Shown here one piece after another: positions 1 to 5,460 of a DNA stretch of 6,465 nucleotides (its first letter is position 1; each line of letters begins with the position of its first letter). Source of the DNA: Elusimicrobiota bacterium (GTDB lineage: Bacteria; Elusimicrobiota; Elusimicrobia; 2-02-FULL-39-32); contig JAHFBY010000104.1 in NCBI GenBank assembly GCA_023249835.1, forward strand, positions 1-6,465, in the 5' to 3' direction. Position numbers and translations under genes: made by a program. The notes beneath the pieces are model-generated. The model was not told the DNA's origin and did no database searches. It saw only the letters and a program-made list of their open reading frames with translations.

Positions 1-1202
1 ATGAGCCAAAAGGGGAAGGAGGCGCGATAGATTTGGGTGATTGGTTTTTCAAAGCGGATGGAAGATAAAAACAGGTTAAGGCCGAAAGGCGCGGTCATGT
101 AGCCGATTTCCAGGTTCAGTAAGAAGATGATGCCCAAATGGACCGGGTCGATACCGTATTGCGTGGCCACGGGCACGATCAAGGGCACGACGATGATGAT
201 GGCGGAGAACATCTCGATCATGTTCATGATCAACAGGAAGATGTTGAGGATGATTAAAAATAGGACCTTGCCCTGCACGTAGATATGGATCCAATCAAAA
301 AGTTTCATGGGGATTTGCTGATCGATTAAATAGTTCGTGAGGCCCAAGGCCATGCCCATGACCATGAAGATAGCGCCCACCAAGACCATGCTCTTCACCA
401 TGACATCTGGCAATTCCCGTGAAAAAGAGATGTCGCGATAGATAAAGACCTCGACCGCGACCACGTAGGCAGACATCACTGCGGACGCTTCCGTTGCCGT
501 AAAAAAGCCCCCATAGATCCCGCCGATGATTAAAATAGGGAGCGGGATCTCCCAAATCGCCGCGGCCGCTGCAGCGCGCAGTTCGCGCCAGGAAAAGGAG
601 GTTTGGGCAGACTCTTTTTCACGATTTTGCAGCACGCAGTAAACTGACAAAACCGCGATCAATAGCAAGCCGGGAATGAGGCCGGCTAAAAAGAGTTGAT
701 CAATGCTTACCTTGGCAATAAGTCCATAGAGTATGATTGGCAAACTGGGAGGAAATAATAGGCCAAGCGATCCGGTGGTGGTCAACAGTCCCAAAGTCAT
801 TTTTTCCGAATACTTTTTTTCAATGAGCATGGGGTAGAGCAAGCCGCCCAAGGCCACGATGGTGACGCCCGAAGCGCCGGTGAACGCGGTAAAGAGCGCG
901 CAGGTGATTAAAGTGACCACAGCCAGCCCCCCGGTCATCCAACCAAACAGAGCGCTGGCCAAGCGCACCATGCGCTGGGGAGCGCGGCTCTCCGCCAACA
1001 CGTAACCGGAAAAAGTGAACAACGGGATAGCAATAAGCGCCGGCATAGAGGCTAAACGATAGAGTTCTACCATGATAGCCGCAGAGTCAACCCCCGAAGA
1101 ACGAAGCGCCAGCAAGGCGCCCGCGCCAATAGCCAGATAAACCGGAGCGCCCAAAAACATTAATAAAACTAAGGCTAGAAAAAATAACAGCGCGGAAATC
1201 AT
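1..1202 (-). CDS. dctM: TRAP transporter large permease subunit DctM (3'-partial)
   Basis: This is the large membrane subunit of a TRAP transporter, the inner-membrane channel that moves a substrate delivered by DctP using an ion gradient. I translated it by hand: 400 intact codons run from ATG at 1202 off the left window edge with no stop. The family usually has about 425-435 residues, so roughly 25-35 C-terminal residues are missing. Hallmarks are the GASGVTIVALGGLLYPML segment at about residues 108-125, GSLGLLFPPSLPIILYG at about 142-158, GGFFTATEASA in the middle, and NLEIGYMTAPFGLNLFLSS near the end. The protein is strongly hydrophobic, with many membrane spans. Its ATG overlaps the dctQ stop (ATGA at 1202-1199), so translation is probably coupled to dctQ. 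The family call is secure. The substrate cannot be read from this subunit. Confidence 0.96.
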   Translation of the reverse strand, partial: MISALLFFLALVLLMFLGAPVYLAIGAGALLALRSSGVDSAAIMVELYRLASMPALIAIPLFTFSGYVLAESRAPQRMVRLASALFGWMTGGLAVVTLITCALFTAFTGASGVTIVALGGLLYPMLIEKKYSEKMTLGLLTTTGSLGLLFPPSLPIILYGLIAKVSIDQLFLAGLIPGLLLIAVLSVYCVLQNREKESAQTSFSWRELRAAAAAAIWEIPLPILIIGGIYGGFFTATEASAVMSAYVVAVEVFIYRDISFSRELPDVMVKSMVLVGAIFMVMGMALGLTNYLIDQQIPMKLFDWIHIYVQGKVLFLIILNIFLLIMNMIEMFSAIIIVVPLIVPVATQYGIDPVHLGIIFLLNLEIGYMTAPFGLNLFLSSIRFEKPITQIYRASFPFWL

Positions 1203-1753
1203 GTTGGGCGAGAGTATTTTTCGAGCGCGCCTCGCGCGCTTTGGAGTACGGCATGCACAGTTAAAATAAAAAAGGCCAGCGGGATGATCAACTCTAAATA
1301 GACGGCTGGAACTTCGGTGCCGCCAACGCTAAAGAGCGCAGAGCCATACTTCCATTCATCTAAAATGAATTTCCCGGCGGCCACGGTTAAAAATCCAAGG
1401 CAAAGAACAGAAAAAAGATCCACGATTCGACAAACCGCAAAGCGCACTTTGGGCGGCAAACGATTTAAAAGGACGTCGATCGCGAAATGCTTATTTTGAC
1501 TAGCGGCGATGAAAGCGCCAAAAAAACCAACCCATAAAACCATGTGGCGAAGAAAAACGTCCCCCCACAAAATACCGGTTGCAAAAAATTGTCGCAAGAC
1601 CACCTGTATAAAAGATAAAAGCACGATCGTGCTTAATAGCGCCACCAAAAGCTGGCGCTCTGTTTTTTCGATGAGGGAAAGGAGAGAAGCGATCAAATTT
1701 AGTGTGTTTTTCCCCTTAGAATAAGGAGGGGTTCCTTTGTGTACATTAACCAT
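1199..1753 (-). CDS. dctQ: TRAP transporter small permease subunit DctQ
   Basis: This is the small four-helix membrane subunit that pairs with DctM. The 184-residue protein has hydrophobic segments at about residues 34-53, 71-86, 108-127 and 151-172. It also carries the family-like QNKHFAIDVLLNRLPP loop after the second helix, where the H-x-x-[I/V]-D pattern is typical. The stop overlaps the dctM start, indicating a dctQM operon. The start is uncertain. ATG at 1753 is the only ATG before the first helix, but it has no Shine-Dalgarno sequence, and its first 20 residues look unlike the family. A TATAGT box on the minus strand (1765-1760) sits six bases before this ATG, so a leaderless message is possible. 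dctP, normally just upstream, is 3.7 kb away behind opposite-strand genes. The family call is strong and the start is not. Confidence 0.93.
   Translation of the reverse strand: MVNVHKGTPPYSKGKNTLNLIASLLSLIEKTERQLLVALLSTIVLLSFIQVVLRQFFATGILWGDVFLRHMVLWVGFFGAFIAASQNKHFAIDVLLNRLPPKVRFAVCRIVDLFSVLCLGFLTVAAGKFILDEWKYGSALFSVGGTEVPAVYLELIIPLAFFILTVHAVLQSARGALEKYSRPT
1712..1729. repeat. Small imperfect hairpin near the dctQ 5' end
   Basis: CCTTA (1714-1718), loop GAA and TAAGG (1722-1726) form a perfect 5-bp stem. It is extended by two more G-C pairs (1712-1713 with 1728-1729) after a bulged A at 1727. It falls in the first 15 or so codons of dctQ as called from ATG 1753. It could be an RNA element at the start of the dctQM message or chance. 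No run of T follows on either strand, so it is not a standard terminator. Confidence 0.25.
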
Positions 1754-1759
1754 ATTAGC

Positions 1760-1765
1760 ACTATA
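1760..1765 (-). promoter_or_regulatory. Candidate -10 box for dctQM
   Basis: On the minus strand TATAGT (5 of 6 matches to the sigma-70 -10 consensus) lies six bases upstream of the dctQ ATG at 1753. Transcription would then begin at or next to the A of that ATG, giving a leaderless message. I found no convincing -35 hexamer 16-18 bases upstream, so the call is weak. Some promoter is needed here because dctP does not precede dctQ directly. Confidence 0.3.
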
Positions 1766-1804
1766 CTATCAAATTTCTTCTCTCTCTATCCCAGCCAACG
1801 TCCG

Positions 1805-1816
1805 AGTAATTTTACT
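1805..1816. promoter_or_regulatory. Short dyad in the divergent intergenic region
   Basis: AGTAA-TT-TTACT is a perfect 5-bp inverted repeat with a 2-bp centre, midway between the dctQ start and the start of the exported protein. A third AGTAA arm occurs nearby in TTAGTAATTTCG. The position suits an operator for a regulator acting on either divergent gene, but AT-rich dyads of this size arise by chance. Confidence 0.2.
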
Positions 1817-1849
1817 ATGGCACTTCCTCCTTTTAGTAATTTCGTGATG

Positions 1850-1878
1850 TTGTTGGGCGTTTCTAAAAGAGGTAACAT
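1850..1878 (+). promoter_or_regulatory. Candidate promoter for the exported-protein operon
   Basis: TTGTTG (1850-1855) and TAACAT (1873-1878) are separated by exactly 17 bases, the preferred sigma-70 spacing. Both hexamers are poor matches: three of six at -35 and four of six at -10. Transcription would start around 1885, leaving a 5' leader of about 16 bases that contains the ribosome binding site. The spacing and location are good and the hexamers are weak. Confidence 0.3.
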
Positions 1879-1888
1879 TTACTTTTAC

Positions 1889-1895
1889 GGGGTGA
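1889..1895 (+). promoter_or_regulatory. Ribosome binding site fixing the start at ATG 1901
   Basis: GGGGTGA ends five bases before ATG 1901. The reading frame stays open upstream to a GTG at 1739, which would add 54 residues overlapping the dctQ start region. Only the ATG at 1901 has a Shine-Dalgarno-like sequence and places a clean signal peptide at the N-terminus, so it decides the start. Confidence 0.6.
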
Positions 1896-1900
1896 GCTGG

Positions 1901-4297
1901 ATGGTTAAAAATGTGTTCTCGTTTTGTTTAGCATTTTTATTTTTTCAACAGAACGCTTTTGCTTGGTGGGGTTCGGATAACAATTATAAAAACCGCGACA
2001 ACGCTTACGAAGTCCGCGGTTGGAGTTATAAGAGCGCCGATTGGAACAAGAACTTCACCTACTCTTCTTCATATGAAGGTCAAACCTATATCCCTGCAAA
2101 AAGCAATTTTTTCACAAACACGCTTTATGAAAGCAAAATCCGGTTGGAAAGTTCTAACCCCGGGTTTTCAGATTTCGTCCGAACTAAAGTGGCTCCCAAC
2201 ATCACGGGCGCGGACTACGGTGGATATAAAATCTCCAACAACGTCAAGTTTGAGAGCTACTCTGCGCTTAGCAAAAGCTACGAGTCGTTCTCTTTGTCCA
2301 ACGTCAAAGAATCAAATGGAAAATTGACCGGTTTTGACCGCGCTTCTGCCAGGGGGAGCTGGATAGTTAAAGAGGACGTTCGCAATATTTCTTATTCCAA
2401 CAATGGGCGCCTGGCGGGATACCAGCTCAGCGCCAAAGACATCGCCAGGAATTCTTTCACACAAAATATTTCCAACCTTAAATATGCGGACAGCCGTGAT
2501 TCTAACCGCCTCGCAGAGATACAGCGTTTGGCTGAAAACAACTCCGGCCGCGAAGGCTATTACATGTGGAAGGATGTCCGCAACGGTTTGGAAGGCTTGG
2601 GCGCGCCCGCGACCTTGGTTCCAGAGGCCTTTAACCTGACGGTCACCGACGCCAACGGGATTCGCAACGATTTTGCTTTCACGGACGTAACTTGGAAGAA
2701 CGACCGGATGGTGGGCTTTACCGCCAATTTTAGGCAGGGCGGAAAGATGACGGAAATGAAGGCGATTCCCACCTTAAACGAAAGCGGAAAAATCGATTCT
2801 CTAACCGTACAAATTTCAAAGCCCGGCGGCGCGCAGCAAGAAACCTGGGATTCTAAAAGCGGAGCAAACCTCGCCGTGCTCGCAGCCGCCATGTTTAAAG
2901 GCATAAATCCTCTTGAGCTGTTGGGCGCAGGCCACGTTCAAGTAGACAACATGATGGCGCCTGCATCCGCCGTAACGTTTGATGAGAGGGGGCTTTTGCC
3001 GAACGCGGAAAAAGATTTTGCCCGCAATTACGGGTTAGAAAACAACCCTATTTTTGGTGCAGCGGCGAACGATGCAAAGAAAGAAATCTTTCAATTAGAA
3101 CAGACGGATGAAAAGGCTGTTCGCGACATTTTGTGGAACACAGATTTAAACGATCTGGCCAAAAAGGATTTGGGAACCATCGCGACTGACATCAAAACAA
3201 CCATCCAAGGCAAATTTGAAAAATTAAGGAAAACAGTTGAGGTCTCATCCAGTTGGGGCGATGCGCTTAAAACAAACGCGCCCCTTGATCTAAAACTGGA
3301 GCATGGCCGCATCACGAGCGCAAACGAATTTACAAATGCCGCGGGCCAAAGAGTTGCCAACGTGAGCTTCAAGCTATTACCCGAAGGCAAGCTGCAAGCG
3401 GTAGAAGCGTTCGGCCAATCAGGAACGAGAACAGAGAAGAAACTTGGGACTGGTTTTAAAGCGCCAGAGCTATCGCCTAAAAGATCATTCTTCGATAAAA
3501 ATGTTTCTCCACTTGTTGTTCAAGCAAAGGCTAAATTATTACCTCTTATCCAAGTACTTAAAGAGAGTTTATTAAATTTTAAGAATCAGTCTCAAAATAT
3601 GGTTAAAAGTTCGGAAAGAAAAGAAATTGAATCCATTAAAAATTATCGCGCTATTTTAAACACTGGCAAAATGGAGTCTGCGATTATTAGCGCGGAGACA
3701 AAAAGACTTGGCCATCTCTATGGTTATCAAGAATGGGAAAACAATAAACTTGGTGACCAATTATCCAACAATGTGCTTTTTGTTCAAGATGGGAACGAAT
3801 ATAATAAAGTATATCGAAAGATTATTGGCAGCCAAATTGAAGTTCTTAGGACTGAAAAGGTGGATCAAAAAATATTTACTGATCATTCAAAAGGAGCCGC
3901 ATCCACCTGGTGCAATTTTCTGGTAAGAGATGTGGCCAAAGGGTTTGGCGTCAGCGAAAGTTTTTCGTCATCGGAAGACAACGCAAACACAATGGCTCTG
4001 AAATTGTCCCAAGGAAAATACAACACACCGCAAACAGTTTTTAGAGAAGTCGCATGGCAGGATGCTCAAAAGTATGCCAACAAAGGCGGCTTTGCAGTTG
4101 CGGCCTGGGAAAACCCAAAAGGTCAAAGCGGACATATTGCTATTGTAGATAAAAATTCGAATGCTCATACTGATTTAAAGAATCTCTTGTTATTTCATAC
4201 AGATGGGAAAAATAATTATGGGCACAAAAAAGCAGGCTATGCGTTTAGAAAAGACCAATTAAATGAAATTCAATTTTATATTTGGGAGAAATTATAA
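1901..4297 (+). CDS. Large exported protein with C-terminal papain-like (NlpC/P60/CHAP-type) hydrolase domain; toxin-like architecture
   Basis: The protein has 798 residues from ATG 1901. Residues 1-21 are a Sec signal peptide ending AFA, and the mature protein begins WWGSDN. Residues 22 to about 525 I do not recognise. They contain degenerate beta-hairpin units with an N/D/G-G-R/K-L turn near residues 135, 163, 263, 358 and 464. Residues 526-660 are mostly helical-looking linker. The last 140 residues fit a papain-like peptidoglycan peptidase or amidase fold: STWCNFLVRDV with Cys671, ANTM at 695-698, and AAWENPKGQSGHIAIV with His745. Cys671 is the only cysteine in the mature protein, as expected for a nucleophile. 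The third catalytic residue is not assigned. GC content falls abruptly at about residue 526, so the C-terminal part looks acquired separately. The lipoprotein gene begins two bases after the stop. I infer a cell-wall-cleaving toxin or lysin. No export machinery is visible here. Confidence 0.85.
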   Translation: MVKNVFSFCLAFLFFQQNAFAWWGSDNNYKNRDNAYEVRGWSYKSADWNKNFTYSSSYEGQTYIPAKSNFFTNTLYESKIRLESSNPGFSDFVRTKVAPNITGADYGGYKISNNVKFESYSALSKSYESFSLSNVKESNGKLTGFDRASARGSWIVKEDVRNISYSNNGRLAGYQLSAKDIARNSFTQNISNLKYADSRDSNRLAEIQRLAENNSGREGYYMWKDVRNGLEGLGAPATLVPEAFNLTVTDANGIRNDFAFTDVTWKNDRMVGFTANFRQGGKMTEMKAIPTLNESGKIDSLTVQISKPGGAQQETWDSKSGANLAVLAAAMFKGINPLELLGAGHVQVDNMMAPASAVTFDERGLLPNAEKDFARNYGLENNPIFGAAANDAKKEIFQLEQTDEKAVRDILWNTDLNDLAKKDLGTIATDIKTTIQGKFEKLRKTVEVSSSWGDALKTNAPLDLKLEHGRITSANEFTNAAGQRVANVSFKLLPEGKLQAVEAFGQSGTRTEKKLGTGFKAPELSPKRSFFDKNVSPLVVQAKAKLLPLIQVLKESLLNFKNQSQNMVKSSERKEIESIKNYRAILNTGKMESAIISAETKRLGHLYGYQEWENNKLGDQLSNNVLFVQDGNEYNKVYRKIIGSQIEVLRTEKVDQKIFTDHSKGAASTWCNFLVRDVAKGFGVSESFSSSEDNANTMALKLSQGKYNTPQTVFREVAWQDAQKYANKGGFAVAAWENPKGQSGHIAIVDKNSNAHTDLKNLLLFHTDGKNNYGHKKAGYAFRKDQLNEIQFYIWEKL
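4284..4288 (+). promoter_or_regulatory. Ribosome binding site for the first lipoprotein, inside the upstream gene
   Basis: GGGAG lies in the last codons of the large exported protein, 11 bases before ATG 4300. It favours ATG 4300 over the in-frame TTG at 4282, which would overlap this site and put six extra residues in front of the lipoprotein signal. The arrangement implies co-transcription, and probably coupled translation, of the two genes. Confidence 0.6.
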
Positions 4298-4299
4298 CA

Positions 4300-4887
4300 A
4301 TGAATAGATCTCTAGCGTGTCTAATCATATTGATTTTTATTGGCTGTTCTAAACAGAATTCAGCAGATAAAACAGAACTTTCGAAAAATTATTCGGCATC
4401 TCAATACCTTCAGTGGGATGTAAAAAAACAGGCAGCGTTAATACACCAACTTAATCCAAAGTCACAAATGGAATTGTTGAAAAGTTTCATGACGAAAGGA
4501 TATTTCACTATCCCGCCAGTTGAATATATTAAATTTATTGAAAATGGAGACGTTCTCTTCGATTGGGATATAGACTCCGGAGGACAAGCAGGAGGAAATA
4601 TACGGGATAAAAACACTACTTTTTTCTTTGGAAAGTGGTTGTTTTCTGATGGCAAAATATTGATTGAAACCATTGATAATCGTTCTAAAGTGCTTGGAGA
4701 ACGAGAAGAATGGGTCAGGATTGAAGTCGATACTCCGTACGAAAATGACCCTTCTTTCCTTACATTCTTTATAGTTAAATCTGATGGAAAACCTGGCCCA
4801 ACCTTAACTTTCTTTCCAGAAGGCAGCGGCTCTGAACCTTCCTCATTTCTTGCCTATTCTGAAAATTCGAACAAAAGAGCAAAATGA
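4300..4887 (+). CDS. Putative outer-membrane lipoprotein, candidate immunity or accessory protein
   Basis: This 195-residue protein has a short basic start, a hydrophobic stretch (residues 5-15) and a relaxed lipobox F-I-G-C with lipidated Cys16. Ser17 at the +2 position suggests outer-membrane sorting by the E. coli rule. I do not recognise the mature domain. Residues 36-70 look helical. Residues 75-175 look beta-rich, including FDWDIDSGGQAGG (88-99), a WLFSDGKILIET strand pair (113-124) and a PGPTLTFFPEG stretch (165-175). It has no cysteine apart from Cys7 in the signal and Cys16. The start is two bases after the hydrolase stop, and the stop overlaps the next lipoprotein start (ATGA). Periplasm-facing anchoring and tight linkage to an exported cell-wall hydrolase would suit an immunity protein, but this is inferred from context only. 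The gene is AT-rich like the hydrolase 3' part. Confidence 0.85.
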   Translation: MNRSLACLIILIFIGCSKQNSADKTELSKNYSASQYLQWDVKKQAALIHQLNPKSQMELLKSFMTKGYFTIPPVEYIKFIENGDVLFDWDIDSGGQAGGNIRDKNTTFFFGKWLFSDGKILIETIDNRSKVLGEREEWVRIEVDTPYENDPSFLTFFIVKSDGKPGPTLTFFPEGSGSEPSSFLAYSENSNKRAK

Positions 4888-5024
4888 AAGTAAAACTGAC
4901 ATATTTCTTATCTTTTTTGTTATTTATAAGCGCATGCACTGCGGCCAGTAATGGCCCCAAAACTGTTCGAGAACCCGACTCTGATGAACCAGAATATCCA
5001 AGTAATCCTGAAGTCAAAAAATAA
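4884..5024 (+). CDS. Very small lipoprotein (46 residues)
   Basis: ATG at 4884 overlaps the preceding stop codon (ATGA). The 46-codon frame ends with TAA at 5022-5024. It encodes a basic start (MKVK), a hydrophobic core and the lipobox I-S-A-C with Cys18, followed by about 28 residues rich in Pro, Glu and Asp (REPDSDEPEYPSNPEVKK). A weak AAGAG lies just upstream. The mature part is too short for a folded domain, so it resembles entericidin-sized lipopeptides or a lipoprotein that has lost its domain. The start/stop overlap and the clear lipobox make it a real gene in my judgement. Its function is unknown. Confidence 0.72.
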   Translation: MKVKLTYFLSFLLFISACTAASNGPKTVREPDSDEPEYPSNPEVKK

Positions 5025-5053
5025 TCTTTATGATGGGCTGCGGAAATGCGTCA

Positions 5054-5287
5054 ATGTCAATAAAAGTATTAATTCCGCTACTTTGTATGTTTTTCCTAAT
5101 TTCATGCAGCAAATCTTTATCGAAAGATGGCAATAATGTTTCCGATTCCATCCCATTTGATCCAGCTATAGGCGGATCTTCTGATGGAGACAAATCCTCC
5201 GCTAAAAACCTGCAAACTCATTTAGATATGATCAAGCAACAATATGAAATTGATTCAAATTTAACAAACAATGACGAGCATCTATAA
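5054..5287 (+). CDS. Small lipoprotein (about 77 residues), possibly truncated
   Basis: From ATG 5054 the protein begins MSIKVLIPLLCMFFLISC, a compact lipoprotein signal with lipobox L-I-S-C and Cys18. Ser19 at +2 suggests outer-membrane sorting. The frame also contains ATGs at 5030 and 5033, which would add eight residues (MMGCGNAS). I prefer 5054 because GGAAA (5042-5046) lies seven bases upstream and the signal peptide then starts normally. The mature part has a Ser/Gly/Asp-rich linker (about residues 20-47) and a helical-looking LQTHLDMIKQQYEIDS segment, then stops at TAA 5285-5287. A neighbouring frame continues with protein-like sequence past the stop, so the gene may be frameshifted. 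It is the third lipoprotein in a row after the hydrolase; its function is unknown. Confidence 0.7.
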   Translation: MSIKVLIPLLCMFFLISCSKSLSKDGNNVSDSIPFDPAIGGSSDGDKSSAKNLQTHLDMIKQQYEIDSNLTNNDEHL

Positions 5288-5351
5288 ATTAGAATTTTAT
5301 GCTACTCCTGAAGGCATATGGATTCCTCAATCATTGGATGCTGATCATTGA
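5271..5351 (+). pseudogene. Possible frameshifted C-terminal remnant of the preceding lipoprotein
   Basis: In the frame one base over from the 77-residue lipoprotein, a short open stretch ends at TGA 5349-5351. It reads KLEFYATPEGIWIPQSLDADH at its end, with the alternating hydrophobic and aromatic pattern of a beta strand or hairpin. It has no ribosome binding site and upstream stops in its own frame. One inserted base near 5283-5287 would join it to the lipoprotein, which otherwise ends in NNDEHL. It could be an indel-broken tail, a cassette remnant, or chance. Confidence 0.3.
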
Positions 5352-5357
5352 TAATGC

Positions 5358-5381
5358 AAACAAAAGGGCAAGGCACGCCCT
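5358..5381 (-). terminator. Probable Rho-independent terminator of dctP
   Basis: Read on the minus strand, AGGGC, a 7-base loop and GCCCT form a 5-bp stem followed directly by TTTTGTTT. It lies about 80 bases past the dctP stop. The stem is short and the T tract is interrupted by one G, so strength is uncertain. On the plus strand the stem is not followed by T, so it would not stop the lipoprotein operon. It supports dctP being transcribed separately from dctQM. Confidence 0.45.
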
Positions 5382-5460
5382 AAAGGACGAGAGAGAGACT
5401 TCGTCTCCTCCAGCCTCGCCGCGACAATTCATGAAATTCAAAAACGCTGATCCGCGAGAG

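Noticed and set aside
76..555. Two minus-strand open frames of 72 and 86 residues (76-294 and 295-555).
   Set aside because: They lie entirely within dctM in another frame, are rich in His, Arg and Gly like out-of-frame GC-rich sequence, and have no membrane or family features, whereas the dctM frame is intact and diagnostic.
1692..1776. Direct repeat ATCAAATTT at 1692-1700 and 1768-1776 as a possible target-site duplication or recombination site.
   Set aside because: The copies are only 76 bp apart on the same side of the cassette, the motif is AT-rich and short, and no matching copy is seen at the right edge (5350-5460).
1739..1900. A longer N-terminus (54 extra residues from GTG 1739) for the large exported protein.
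   Set aside because: It would bury the signal peptide, overlap the dctQ start and has no ribosome binding site; ATG 1901 has both a binding site and a proper signal peptide.
2560..3390. Minus-strand open frames of 114 and 99 residues opposite the large exported protein.
   Set aside because: They are antisense shadows of a well-supported coding frame and show no recognisable domain or binding site.
5395..5407. GAGAC-TTC-GTCTC hairpin as a terminator for the lipoprotein operon.
   Set aside because: It is a perfect 5-bp stem but is followed by a C-rich stretch with no T tract, so it does not qualify as an intrinsic terminator on the plus strand.
5440..5458. CGCGGATCAGCG followed by TTTTT on the minus strand, just after the dctP stop, as a terminator.
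   Set aside because: Only three outer base pairs form, and the GATC centre cannot make a stable hairpin loop.
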